Shown piece after piece: positions 34,266-46,372 of a DNA stretch of 64,000 nt (its first letter is position 1; the number at the start of each line of letters is the position of its first letter). The notes under the pieces were generated by a model, which worked only from the letters and a program-made list of their open reading frames with translations, was not told the origin of the DNA and did not search any database. A program made the translations under genes and the position numbers. The stretch comes from Lineus longissimus (taxonomy: Eukaryota; Nemertea; Pilidiophora; Heteronemertea; Lineidae): contig NC_088308.1 in the NCBI RefSeq assembly GCF_910592395.1, forward strand, positions 10,743,001 to 10,807,000, given 5' to 3'.

Positions 34266-36148
34266 TTGTCTTCATTGGCTTTGGTTTGGAGGTGGGGTCG
34301 AGTATGGTATGGAGCACTGGCGTTGCCCTGGTTGTCATGGCAGTTGTTTGTGCTGGGTAGGATGTTGTCCAATAGTGGGGGTGTCCTGGTTTCTAAATCG
34401 TTGATGGGTGGGATGGGGTTGGGTAGTGAGGTTGAATTGTGCCATTAAGCCTTATAGAGGGGGGTGTCCTGGTAACTGTGCCTTGCCTTTTGTGTTTGCA
34501 GTGGAGTTGGAGGCGGACTTTTGTCAACTGTCGCGTCATCTGCTAATTGGCCAATTTCATTGCGTGTCCGTGAATCAAGAATCAGACGGAGTACGCCGTC
34601 TAAGATGGCCAAGAGGGCTGCTATTCCAATGGGCAGCGTTACTCATCATTGCCTGCGAGCACTGGGGCATGTCTCGTTGCGATGCTTCGTTATGAGTTTT
34701 TGGGAATGGGGATGCAGTTTGGACGTCTAGGGTTTGGGCTGTTGTCTCTGTTTGGAGGTCGAGGGGCTCTGTTTTGCTGAAGAAGTTGGAAGATATTCGG
34801 ATGAAAGTTTTATTTTTTTTATTATTCAGTATGAAAAATACTATAAAGAAGAAGGGATTGTCTCAAAAGTATCTGGAGGCAAAAAGGACTTCAAGAAGAT
34901 GAAGTGGGTAAGGTACTCTTGGTTTTTGGGAAGAGTAAAAAGGGAGCTAGTAGCGTTGTTGAAAGCAAAAACTGCCTTCTAGGCAAAGTGGCTCTTTTGA
35001 GATGGTCCCTAACTTCAGCAGCTTTGGTTATCTTTGTGTTACTGTAAACCGTGAATTTCAGGGGTGTGTTGTAAATGCGGTATTTAAAGTTCACTGATTC
35101 TGAAGGTGAAGAATTTGCGAACTTTTGCGAAGTTGTGAAAATTTCCTGGTTTACAGAATTCACTCTGATATTTACATTGTGGCTACATGAATAATTGTCA
35201 GCAGTTTTGTAGTGAGAAGTGTTGGAAGATATACAATACATATACATGTGAATATTTTCAGCAGTTTGAGTGACAATGATTGCTTAAACGGCAATTAGAG
35301 TGTACGCAGGTTGTGGACCTTGCTGATCCCTGAGATTTGATGATATGACAACAGTGTTGTCAGCTTATACATGGCAGGATATAGCTGGTGATGAGAAATT
35401 GTCTTTAGGAAAGTAGTGGAGGGCATTGGTGTCTTTGGCAGTTTGGCAAGAAGGTTAATATTCCTGTTGAGATCCTTGAACACAGTTGTGGAGAAATTGG
35501 CAACTTGTCATTATATACAACATACATGTGTTATTTACAAGGAAACAATATGCATGGCACTGTGAAAAAGAAATGGTTTTCATAGCAGAGAACTGATTGT
35601 GACTGTAAATTGGGGAGGTTCAGAGTGTGCGCTGTTGAAATTTGGCGTTAGTGGTTATTTCCTATAATACATAATGCATTTGGCGTTTGAGTGCTGGTTG
35701 TGAAAATCAAGTGCTCGCGAAAACTTCCCTGTTTACAGTTAAAACTGTATTTGTTGTTTTTTTTGTATTGGTACGGCTCTTCCCTTTTTTGAAAATAACA
35801 TATATATATAGGATACATATAATTTGTAATGAGCCATCTAAAAACCCTTAAAGGGGCATTAGTGAGAATTTCCCTGTGACAGTTAAAACAGTATGAGTTG
35901 TTTTTGTGCATGGGTAGGGTCTTCCTGAGAATGAAAATAATACTCTAGTCTCGGCTTTTTATGGTGGGTTTGCAATATGCAGGCCATTCCCCTTCACAAA
36001 CTACGTAGAGCATGGTTACTCACCGCTTTTGTGATGAAACGGCCAATCAGATGGCGGAGCAATTCCGAATTGTGCTATGGTCGATTTCGCGGTTATGCTA
36101 AACACTCAGGCAGTTTGTTGAATCGCTCCTATGAAAGAGATCTGACCT

Positions 36149-36481
36149 ATGAGCAGTTCCGAAGTTCCAGTGTCAATGGTATTTCCAAAATTGGGTCCGG
36201 GGTGGTTTTTTGAATTGTTTGTTGTCAACATTGTGAGCAATGCCTGTGCCTGTGGTGCCGTGAGTCATCAGGTTATCGAAAATGGATTCGAGGCAGCTTT
36301 ACGCCAAGGCCAGGTCGAGGCTGGACCACTTCCACAACTTGACGAAGAACATGCAGATGGAATTGAGTTCATGGCCATGCTAGATGATGAAGTGGACCAG
36401 GCCTATAGTGCTCTGCAGGATGCGAGAGAACACGGACTGTGTCTTTGTACTGTCTGTGTCAACATTAGTTGTCCACCATAA
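36149..36481 (+). CDS. Orphan reading frame inside the nested element
   Basis: A 110-codon frame with an acidic C-terminal half (PLPQLDEEHADG, then MLDDEVDQAYSALQDA) and several Cys near the end. I do not recognise it. Acidic tails are common at the end of pogo-like transposases, so it may be a relic of one, but no catalytic motif is seen. Whether it is expressed is unknown. Confidence 0.3.
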   Translation: MSSSEVPVSMVFPKLGPGWFFELFVVNIVSNACACGAVSHQVIENGFEAALRQGQVEAGPLPQLDEEHADGIEFMAMLDDEVDQAYSALQDAREHGLCLCTVCVNISCPP

Positions 36482-36483
36482 AT

Positions 36484-36702
36484 CACCTTCGTGGCACTTA
36501 TTTACCCAACAAATCTCTTAAAACTTCCCCATAATAATCTCTGATTTTTAAACCTGCATTCAGTGGTATTTCAACAGAACTACCATGTTTTGCTGCAATG
36601 AAATGCAAAAAAAATACTACTGAATGCAGGTTTCCCAAATCTGAATTTGATTTTGTGGAAGTTTTTAGATAAGAATTTGATGGGTAAATAAGCGCCATGA
36701 AG
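36484..36702. repeat. ~220-bp imperfect hairpin (MITE)
   Basis: CTTCGTGGCACTTATTTACC on the left pairs with GGTAAATAAGCGCCATGAAG on the right. The inner arms AACCTGCATTCAGTGG and CTGAATGCAGGTTT also pair. It is probably a small MITE inserted in the larger element, right after the stop of the orphan frame. Confidence 0.78.
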
Positions 36703-38399
36703 CCGATTTATGGTGGGTAACTAATTTTGACCCAGACAGAAGCCTGAATATCTAAGCAGATCCATGACGTCGACTTATGTCATGACGTCAGTCACATTGG
36801 CAAGAGGAAAAACCATTGTTGTTTTCGGCCGTTATACAACATCGTCGCTGCATGTGCTTACTGTGTACATTACCGAGTGAAGTACTGCACATCTTAGCAA
36901 TCTATGGGTAATAAGGTTCACGTTGGTTCACGTTGGCTTTTGTCCTTAGCGACGTTTGACGTGTTTAGAAAAAAATGGCCTGTGTTGAAACGTGTAAACA
37001 GGTTCCCCAATCATCCCCCTGGATCTATCTATCTATCTCATTTCTTGTTTACCTCGATGCGAAAAGTTCAATTCTGAATTGAGACTGTAGTCATTTCCTA
37101 TGTTTAGAGAAAAATGCACCAAACGTTGCAATTTTAAGGAAAATTTAGACACCCAGGCAGTTTATGGTTCATACTCAGAATGTAAAATTCGCGCATTTCT
37201 TTTGCGACACCCTGCATTATAGCATTACTTTTATTTATCGTAATAGCAGTGTGAAGTAAAACTTTCAATATTACAAACTGTATCAATTTCGGTCATACAT
37301 TGAACATTAAAAGATTGGATGTAATGAACCATAACTTTCCCTGTGGCTCAATCAATTTCACAAGGACCGCGTCCCATGCTAGCAGTCACACGATTCAAAT
37401 GTGAATGACAGACGTTCAGCCATTCATATGGTGGAGGCGGTCTTCCATTCCAAATCACCACTGTGTAGGCGGTAGGCCGTGGAGATAATGAACCCACCAT
37501 AAAAAGCCGAGACTAGAGTATATATATTGGAGACATGTAATTTGTAATGAGGTGTCTAAAAACCCTTAAAGGGACATTCATTGTGGTCTTTAAATTGAAT
37601 GGCTAGGGCCAGTGTGCTCGTCTGGTGAGATGGAAGAGCAAACTTGAAGAATAACTGTGATAAGCAATGGTGTTGCGGACGGTGGCAATTTGGGTTTGCA
37701 GGGATACGGACCTAGTGACTGACAGTTGTGATATGTATTATCATGTTCAACAAATGCATATGGTAGGACGTCTGTAGAGGTGACTAAGTCTGAGAGACCT
37801 GGTTGCTGCACTTTAGCTTTTCAGTGGACTTCAACCCTATTGGTTGTTTGTTGTTCTGAGCACATGTCTCTTGACCAATGGTGTTTATTCCATATCGGTA
37901 TGAGACGTGTCATTTTTAGCAATGATATTGTATTGAACGTTGGTGGTTGTTGTAGTGTTGTTATGAATTTGGGAGATTAGTTCTTTGGAGATAAGAATCT
38001 GTACTCATTTTAACTGGTTTACCCTTCATTGTGATATTTGTTTTGACACTTCTTCACTTTACTATCAAGGAAGTATATAGTCATTTGTTTCATTACTTTG
38101 ATAAAGTTAAATGTGCCTGTTGGTGGCACTATTTCAAAAGCGCCATTTTTTGAAAAGTTGTATGAACTTGTTGTTTGAGGGTGTTAATCCTGGTGGCAGT
38201 GTTATCTGTGGTGTAAGTTTGTGTTTAGTTTGTCATTAACTGGCGCTATTTGTTGTTATTGTGGTGTCTGTGTTTCCTAATGATGAGTTTGCTTTTTCCT
38301 TTGGGGAAAGAAGTAGTGTATTATTTGCAGAGGTGTTGGCTGGTTTGTGTGGGTGTTCTATAGGATTTCTTTAAAGACAATGTTGTCGGTGTATGTAGC

Positions 38400-39000
38400 A
38401 TGTGGGCCTTTTTCCCTGGTGAGGATTTTGATGTTTTGTTTGGAGCCGACACGACTCATAGCGACGTAGAATTGACCATGAGAAAACATGTCCTGGGGCA
38501 AGTAGATACCCTATGCTGAAGTGTTTGACATTGGGATTTGTTGGCTGTGAGTGATGCCAAATGCCAATTTAACTGGGAATTGGCGGCGTTGCATCTGGAA
38601 CGGATATGTGAAATCACTTGGTGCCATAGGTATTCATGGAATGAGCAGCTGGTTCTCAGTGTGTGGTCCTGTTGCAATGGCTGCTTGTATCACGTGTGGA
38701 AGCAGGGCTAGGACGGTGTATCTTGTACCGTTGCAGTGGCCATTTGTGGGATCAAAGTTTCTGAGGAGCATGATGGTGCTGTGTGTTTTGAGTATTAACT
38801 TGTGAGGAGGAAAACCGGAAGGATTTAAGAATCCTAGGGGGTATTTGTGTTCGTCCTGAATGACTTTATCTGCACTGTGGTATTCCTTTGCTGTTCCTGG
38901 GAATGTCTTGCTCATAATGTCGTTTATTTCTTCCACTGCTTTGTTTGTGGGCGCAATGTTCTGTGAGGCTTAGAGTTCAAGACAGTTGATGTATGATATC
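38400..39000 (-). pseudogene. Helitron helicase C-terminal domain, frameshifted
   Basis: The reading starts with APTNKAVEEIND, continues LNPSGFPPHKLILK and IMLLRNFDPTNGHCNGTR, then after a frame change near 38640 QFPVKLAFGITHSQQ, a stop, YLPQDMFSHGQFYVAMSRVG and finally NIVFKEIL. This is the C-terminal third of a Pif1-type helicase as found in Helitrons, including the FSHGQ-YVA-SRV signature near the end. The Walker motifs and the Rep domain are not in the window or were lost. Inactive. Confidence 0.92.
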
Positions 39001-39088
39001 CATGGGTGCATAATGTCCTAAGGTACCAAAATATAGTCATCTTAAACTGAAATATACCACACATGATGTAAAATCAGTACTTTGTTGG

Positions 39089-40708
39089 GGTAGTATGTAA
39101 ACACTGAAACGTTTCAAAAGAAACAGGTCAAACGAAACGAGTCAAAATTAAAAATATGGCATAAAAATGAATACTTCTGAATGATTATACTCATGAACTG
39201 TTATAATGATTACAATAATTCTGTTTGCGCATTTTGATAGTCTGGATCGATTTTTAGGCGGTTAATTTGGTAAATTGTTTGCAACACTGCGACCCGCCTT
39301 GGCATTCCACATTTTCAGCGCAATAAGTAAATCGGCCTCGTCCCCGTGCCAATCTCCAAAAGCAGAGTTAATATTCAAAATATTATCTCTGCCCGAATTG
39401 GCTTCCATGTTTAAGGAATTAATACCGAGCTGGCGGTCATTGGTTGTATAATCAAGACCGCTCGGGTAGACCGAAAATGCAGTCCAAAACCCGAGGCGCA
39501 AGCGAGGTATTAATTTCTATTCTAAAAGGTTTCAAAATTAAACAAATTAAATACGATTTGAAAGGTATATATGTTCCGTTTTCGTCAAAGAATGATCCAG
39601 CCTGGTGTCCGGAACTCCGCCATATTGTTGCTCGTGAAGATGACGTCACGCAGCAAGGGAATTACCAGCAGGCGGGTGCTGGGTTGCTTCTGCTAGCTCG
39701 ATTTCTACCATTTCCTCGTCTTTGACCTCTTCTGAATCCTGACTGACGACCTCGAAAGAGTCCTCGGGTATCCTCCCTACTTCACAAATCCCAATATCGG
39801 GGAATACTTCAAAATCTCGTGTTCTTGACATTGTTTTGTGGGGCTGAGTCGTTGCTTCTTGGTGAAAATAATTCGTCTGCTAAAATTCAGAATTGGATAC
39901 CTACCCAGGCGGTCATTGGTTACGATACCAAGACCGCTCCGATCAAAACGAGGCGTAATGTATTTTGTATTAGAAACAATGATACACTGTGACTAAGGCC
40001 TTTTAGAATGGCGAATCACTGTACATTATGCATTGCGATCGTGCAGTGTAATTGAACTGAAAATGGCCGCGGCCACAGATTCGTACTCACTTTGGGCACG
40101 AAATAACAAAAGGTTATGGCGTTTTAAATTAAACAATTACAATCAAAATGTTTGAATGAACCATCCTTATCATGTCTTAAAGTTTCGCATCAATATATGC
40201 TTTGAACATCTTGTAATAATGAAATGAGTGGATCCAGCACATTCGGCAATAATGGCGGCCAATTAGGGCAGGGAAATGCCCGATGAAATGCGGAATAACA
40301 TGAATAATGCTATGACCTCTGATCTGCTGATGCTCCGTGTCTGAGTGCTACGTTCGAAAGAGTTCAAGGCAAAATTGGACATGTTCAATTCAAGGTGTTC
40401 CAATAAATCATCGTTATTGTCTTTAAAGTATACGATAGCGCTAAATATTGGGGCAGGGTACGAGGTTACGTGGGGAAATACCGGTTTATCTAAATTGTGA
40501 AAGAGCTGAACGGACTGTGGTAAATTTATTTATAATTAATCGCTTTCTGTTTGAATTTCTGTGGCTTTTATGCGGTAAAAATACAAAACAAAGCCTTGAA
40601 AAACGACATATCCACATAGTGCATTTTCAATTTCACGTTTTGACCATTTATTTGACTCGTTTCGTTTGACCTGTTTCTTTTGAAACGTTTCAGTGTTTAC
40701 ATACTACC
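39089..40708. mobile_element. Mutator-like non-autonomous element, 9-bp target duplication
   Basis: 1,620 bp. The inverted repeats are about 58 bp and nearly perfect, starting GGTAGTATGTAAACACTGAA then ACGTTTCAAAAG. CTTTGTTGG flanks both sides (39080-39088 and 40709-40717), a 9-bp duplication as made by Mutator-type transposases. The interior has paired inverted segments (GCGGTCATTGGTT … AAGACCGCTC) twice, but no recognisable transposase. Confidence 0.85.
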
Positions 40709-40717
40709 CTTTGTTGG

Positions 40718-41934
40718 TGCTCATTTTGCAAATCAGAGTTAAAAATCCAGGACATGACCTACTTCCTTGATGCACATTCTGTATACCCTGCACGAGTATG
40801 CATGTGTCAGTTAGGCGTTGGTGTAGTGGTTGCTATGGCTAGGGCATTTTCACCATTAGTTAAGTTAGTTCATTGTAGAGTTTGAAGTAACTAGTACATA
40901 TACCTAATTAATAATATATCCCAAATGTCCACTTATATTTGTTAGCATAGCCCCATAGGTTTATAATATTCATGAATGTTTTTATCTTTCACCCATGGGT
41001 GGATGGAGCCCATGTGGTCAGCATGAGTTAGTTGTCCAACAGACAACATGCTTGGGGTTGTTTCTTTTGGATTGCTATCCAGTCATCACGGATGCCTCTC
41101 TATCCTGGAATGGCTATATTGAGCGTGTCCTAATTAGAGTCTGGCCTGCTTGTAAGCAGATATGCCACTCAGCGTAAACCAAACCGAGGCCATCAGATTA
41201 CGCGGGAACTGATATCAATAACATATTCCTGGTCTGGATCGTAGACTGATAGTGGCCCCAATACTTTCCGGCTGATTTTCGTATTATCCCGCACTTTTGA
41301 TTTAACAGATGGCCCCATATGCAAATCAGACCTGCTGAAAAGGCCCCTTATGTTCATGAGTATGCCCATGTATAGAAAGAACAAAAAATGCTATTTCTCC
41401 AAGATCGCTGCAAATTTTACCAATTTAACCCGGCGAGGTGCATCTCCATATCAACCACGACTTTCAGGAAAAGTTTCGAGGTCATCCTATTTTAACTGAC
41501 GGAGGAGATGTGTGACAAACTATTTCAGCTCTACGTCCATTATAGTAGTGATTGTCAAATAAATTGATCATTGATATTTAACCAATAAATGTCGATTTCA
41601 GTGTATCTAAACAAATTACTCTGCCAATGGCATACTCAATCGCGACCCTGATTAGAAGTTTCATTACCCTCCGAAATAAACTGAAAGAGGAGAGTTAAGG
41701 TCGATCTATACTGGCACCTTTCCAAAAATGGGGCGCTGAGTGTCTGAAATAGTGATGTCATAAGGGGAAACTAGGCCTTATGGTGGAGGGACAAAGGAGA
41801 TAGTCATGGTTGACCAACACACTTGAATGCCTTTAATGACGGACAAGGGGGAAAAAGTTAGTTCCAATGCAAGCCACCAATTTCGGGAAGCATGTATAGT
41901 CAAGGGGTTTTACCCAAGGCAAGCACATTCGAAA
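40718..41934. other. TRPM intron, no gene recognised
   Basis: A minus-strand frame of 63 codons at 41193-41384 was considered as a channel exon, but its phase does not fit. Nothing else is supportable. Confidence 0.5.
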
Positions 41935-42665
41935 GCTACCCAGTGGAGTGAATCATAATTGCCTAGACTCTGTTCGCCGATTTTAGGCAGAGTCAGCGCT
42001 CGAGGAACTTTTTTTTGATGCCTTACCGCAACACTGAAATGTGACAGCAATTTTAGGCCTTGGTTTTCAATGGTCCGCTGATTTGCGCATAATATTTCGA
42101 AACGCACTCCAGTGTGCTCGTGTTGTAAATATTAAATAAACCGACGTGAATGATAAAGTTTCAAAATGTCAAGCAGTTTTGCTCCACTTTTATAAAGCAT
42201 TTTTTCAAATTTTGAAAATGGGAATGTGCTGTTAGCCAACTGGAGCTTGTCCGTATAACCGCGGATTTTGGGTTTTTCAAGTAGATTTCCGCGAAATTTC
42301 CGAAATGAAGAAATCATGTGGTGTTAAAGCTACACTTTGTTGATTATATGCAAAAGTAGTTGTTTCTAATAATCATCGGTTATACGGATATGCACTAGGA
42401 ATGGCTGCGTCCTTTCCAACATAGTATGCTTGATAGCACACATAAAATTGATCAAGGTGATTTTTTGACCTTCCCAAAAAAGTAATTTTTCTGGGTAATC
42501 TAGAAATACGATTCAGTTATTTAGGGGGAAAGTTCACTTAGATACTTCATACGTAACGTAACGTACCGTACCATGATTTATTTTGAATCATTGTTATCAA
42601 TGAATTCTCACGAGTTGAAGTTGGGCAGTTTTGCGCCACGCATGGATATAGATCGACATTAAGAA
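41935..42665 (-). repeat. Interspersed repeat family R1, copy 2 (inverted)
   Basis: Reverse-complement match to 1585-2285 across about 700 bp, 40 kb away. Both copies hold the CCGTATAACCG dyad and TTGGGCAGTTTTGCGCCAC. Confidence 0.75.
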
Positions 42666-42955
42666 AGAAAACGAATCTCTTTATGCCAATTATAGAAGTA
42701 ATGAATATTAAATCCCCCGTAGATGACGTCGTGGCGATACTAATACAGGTAGAAAACCTCCCCTGTACACCAATGAATAAAATATCTGTGTTCTGTGAAC
42801 TTTATAAGACACACTGATAATTCGAATAATGGTTTAACGAAAAAACGATCGAAGTCTATCACCCTAGAGAATCAATTCCCCTCATTGCCGAGTATCTTAT
42901 CAGGCCTTATCAGGTCTTCCAAGTTTGCCGAGCTTGCCTGTCCTGGGAAAGGAAA

Positions 42956-43225
42956 TTGTATTTAATGAAGTTAGAAAAACTGTGTTGTTTGGACTTTCAA
43001 CGAAATATTGTTACGTTATGTGGTAAAAAGGTTCTTCAAGCAGGATTTGCATCAAATATAGAGAAAAATGCACTGCTGGTTTGTCCTATGGAAAGCGAAC
43101 AAATTGTGAATTATGCATGGATTGATTTTGTGGCTGTACCACAGGGTTACCCGCTTGTTAATTTACCTCGAAATGACATATTGTTCATGTTACCAGAGGG
43201 ACACAGTTTATTTTTAAAAGATTGA
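42956..43225 (+). CDS. Unrecognised reading frame opposite the TRPM gene
   Basis: A frame of about 90 codons (longer if the upstream in-frame part is used) reads LCCLDFQRNIVTLCGKK and later NDILFMLPEGHSLFLKD. It looks more balanced than chance frames nearby, but I recognise no family and see no promoter or splice signals. It could be a transposon gene fragment or chance. Confidence 0.2.
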   Translation: MYLMKLEKLCCLDFQRNIVTLCGKKVLQAGFASNIEKNALLVCPMESEQIVNYAWIDFVAVPQGYPLVNLPRNDILFMLPEGHSLFLKD

Positions 43226-43429
43226 CCAACGAGCGCTCATTTTGGATGTTTTTCTTGTGAGGCAACTCGGCCATTCTCCCAACGCTCAAAAGCACTATCC
43301 AGGGCAGTCTGCTTGGTAATTTGGAAAGCCTGATTAGATGCTCGGCAATTTGGAGAACTCTTTCTTCAGGGTGCCTTCATGTATGGTAGCAAAATATATG
43401 TGCACTATGTCCCTTGGATTCCTTCCTAC

Positions 43430-43606
43430 CTTGTCAACCCCCAGGAAACGGATGTAGAGGTCCTCAACATCTTTTTCCGTGAAATAATCCAAGTTGCAGT
43501 ACTCGTATTTCACCTTGAGAAATAATTTCACAAAGTTTGGCTGGTTATTGATAAGAGCTTCCTTCAGCTTAGTCTTTACCTCTCGGTTGTTTTTCTGCGG
43601 TTTTGG
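43430..43606 (-). CDS. TRPM: TRPM-like channel, MHR exon with FVKLFL motif
   Basis: 177-bp exon of 59 whole codons, acceptor ACAATTGCAG, donor GACAAG|GTAGGA. The key stretch is TKLKEALINNQPNFVKLFLK, followed by an acidic helix (EKDVEDLY). In TRPM channels the Ala-Leu … Phe-Val-Lys-Leu-Phe-Leu helix with a downstream 'L..LY' is a hallmark of the third homology region. Phase 0 on both sides matches the neighbouring exons. The frame stays open past the donor, to 43334, but without family resemblance. Confidence 0.92.
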
Positions 43607-46372
43607 CTGCAATTGTTAGGATATCATGACATACATTTATTGCAAGGTAATATTAACATGTAAAGAAATGATAATAATATACAAGTAATAAACACCTCAA
43701 CAAAAGTAAGTCACCCTCTAAACAATTGATTATAATTTCTGAAATATCCACAACAATGCGATGAAAATGGCAGGACATCATCATACCATTATTAAGCACA
43801 ATGAGTGAAAAGGGTAGGGGCATACCTATTGTTATGCATGATAATCTTCAATTCAATGAAAAAGTGCCATTTCAAAAATAAAAAATAACAGCAGTCGTAG
43901 CATGTTTCAATGAGTATTAGACGACAACTGATTGCATGGCCCACGCTGCCAGTCTTTTTCAGGGGGGGGGGGACACGACTCCGTGTTCGATCTCCCGAAC
44001 CGGTAGGAGGCAGACGTTACTTGGAACAGCCGGGGTTCCCCGGCTGTTCCTCAGGAAATACCCTACCAATATGACGTCACCACAGTGGTTGGGACTTCGT
44101 TTTCCCAGTTAAAGTTATGTTATGCGGCTTGGTTACAAAAACTGCAATAACTTCGGCAATATAAGTCTTAACTCAACGCGACAAAAAGCAATCTTTTCTG
44201 CAAGATCTACTCTATCCGAAATATATCATTAGATACTGTGTAGGATATTGAATAAGTTTTTAGAATATGAAATTGTAAACACTCTGCTGACTTTACCCCT
44301 ATTTTGGCGTTCATAAGTGCCAATATAAGGCTAGAAAATAAAATTGGAACAACATGTAACAACTTTTGGATCCATCACAGCAACAGTTTCCATACTTTTG
44401 GGGTAAAATCATGTGAATAGAGGCAATAGGATTTTTTTAAAGTCCCAAATTAATTGTTTTTGCTGTATAACACTGTTTATTAGTTTCTATGGTAACCGGC
44501 CATTGAATAACATTAAAGAAATTTTACAAAAAAATCCTATCAACTTGAAGGGGAGATAGTACCCTTCATCACAAAAGTCGAATTACATCGATTGGTCATG
44601 TTTTAAGAAATCTACATGTCTTTAAAATAATTTGTATCAATCTCATAAGTTTCATTAAAATTGACGTATCAAAAAGTCGTTGTTGACTGTTCTCGATGGA
44701 AACAAAAGGTAATTCGGTTTTTTTTACCTTGTTATTTAGTTCGTCGGTCCCCATAATGGACCATCAATGCGGTTTTTGCACTTTACCACTTTAAATGAGT
44801 GGAAAAAAATCCTTCCAAAAACGAGATTTTCGTCATTTCTGGACCTGTGTAAATGATAACTAATAACTTTCCTGATTACAAAGCTATGAATCCCATATTT
44901 TTATGGGTAATTGAAGAGTACTGGTTTTTTACAGGGAAAAAATATATTAGGATTACTAAGAATATTTTTAAAGAAAAATACAAGTGAGTACTTTAAAAAA
45001 AATTACTACTTGAATTTTTAAAAAAGCCAAAAACTTCGTTGTTGATTGTTCGGAACTTTAATATCCAAATTTTGTATTGAAATTTTTTTCAGTTACATGG
45101 GGGTCTGAAAAATGACAATATTGACCATTTTGGTTACTAAACGTTGGAAATCACCCGTTTTTAATTTAAAATCTCCATTTGGAAATCACCCGTTTTTAAT
45201 TTAAAATCTCCACTGAAAGTTATTTATCTAATTAAAGAGGCATATATATACATACGTTCTCTTCTTTTGAGGTGAAAATAATTTTGAAAAGCCTAAATAC
45301 AATGGTATATTGTAATACAGAGGGCAAATGTATAGGGAGGCTGGTTCAGCTACATATCATGCTTGGATATATTATGATCAATGGGAACACTAGCGCTGTG
45401 GTATATAGGCCTGTATTTCAGGCAATCCTATTATGAAAGTCAGTCAATGATTCTATCAGTAGTATATGTATATACTTTTTACATCGTAACTTCTGTGCAC
45501 GATCGCATATTATTTTCATAAATAATCGTGAATTCAGTGCAATGATCTGTGCGTCTTGACGCATGTTTGTCATGTGTCAGTCGCATCCGAGCCGCAGATG
45601 GGTGAGAACGCTCAGTAGGTTCAATATTCAAACCTCGACCTGGAACGTTTGATGTTTTCTTACTAGAAAAATGATTTTGTTTCTATTGAGGTTAACGATG
45701 AGGTTCGAAAACTTAATTTCTAATTTTTAGTGCGCCTTCTTGGTTTTCGGATACCCTTTCACCTCTCGTGACCTCATTTTTGAACTAAATCGCAATCTCT
45801 CCATCCTGAGACTATTTGATTAGCAATTCAAAATGTCTGCACCGTAGCCCCGGTAACACTCACATATCACATGCCAGAATCTGGGGGTGACGTAGTATGT
45901 CTGACATTGGAAATTATGAAATTAATCTCGGTTTCCTTTTTTTCGAAACACCGAGATATATGCCGAAATCGCGACCTTTTTAAAACTGATTTGGCCTGCA
46001 AGTCTTGCCCTACCGAATCTGATGATTTTCAAAAATCTGACAAATACCGCCTCTACCAACGAGATGAACTGAAATTGCAGCATTTGAGGGTCATATAGAG
46101 CAACTAGATGGTTCACATGAGCGGCCTAAACATTGACGATATGGAGGTAAATCATAGTATGTTTCTTATTTGCTTTAGTTTGGGCACTACCGGTCGGCCA
46201 CCCAACACATCTAAAATACCAGTTTGTCCCAAACAATCTAAATCTGATGTATATTAAACCACATTTACAACTAAGAATTATTCAATCTTCAGGGTTTGAT
46301 TTTAAAAAAATGTTTTACACGCAATGAAAAAATGTCCAATCGCAGTTGTTTGTGCATAGTAATTCATTATAC
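43607..46372. other. TRPM intron with palindrome and small duplication
   Basis: Contains a perfect palindrome at 44023-44050 and a 35-bp tandem duplication at 45146-45215 (GGAAATCACCCGTTTTTAAT). A plus frame of 75 codons at 45871-46098 is not recognised. No gene assigned. Confidence 0.5.
44023..44050. repeat. Perfect 13-bp-stem palindrome
   Basis: GGAACAGCCGGGG, two-base TT loop, then CCCCGGCTGTTCC. GC-rich in AT-rich surroundings. Function unknown. Confidence 0.95.

Larger units (their letters stand above)
35943..37518. mobile_element. Inverted-repeat element nested in the Helitron
   Basis: 1,576 bp with perfect 28-bp termini CTCTAGTCTCGGCTTTTTAT then GGTGGGTT, flanked by TA. The flanks join to rebuild a Helitron-internal tandem unit (TAATTTGTAATGAG … AACCCTTAAAGGG), which proves the insertion. 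It holds one 110-codon orphan frame and a long hairpin. The TA duplication and CT start fit a Tc1/pogo-group non-autonomous element. Confidence 0.88.
34022..39010 (-). mobile_element. Helitron, 3' portion with helicase relic
   Basis: The minus strand ends at 34022 with hairpin CCCGCGCCACGGG, TATTATGCTAG, then T. About 4.4 kb upstream lies the C-terminal part of a Helitron helicase (38400-39000). Between them is mostly non-coding DNA with a 27-nt poly-G run (34239-34265), tandem repeats near 35700-35940, and a nested inverted-repeat element at 35943-37518. The 5' end was not found; a Mutator-like element begins at 39089 and may interrupt it. Confidence 0.8.

Noticed and set aside
36149-36481. 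Orphan frame as a host gene
   Set aside because: It sits wholly inside a transposable element with perfect ends, so a host role cannot be supported.
41193-41384. Minus-strand frame as an extra TRPM exon (LGPLSVYDP motif)
   Set aside because: No acceptor gives the required phase, and the flanking exons already join in phase without it.
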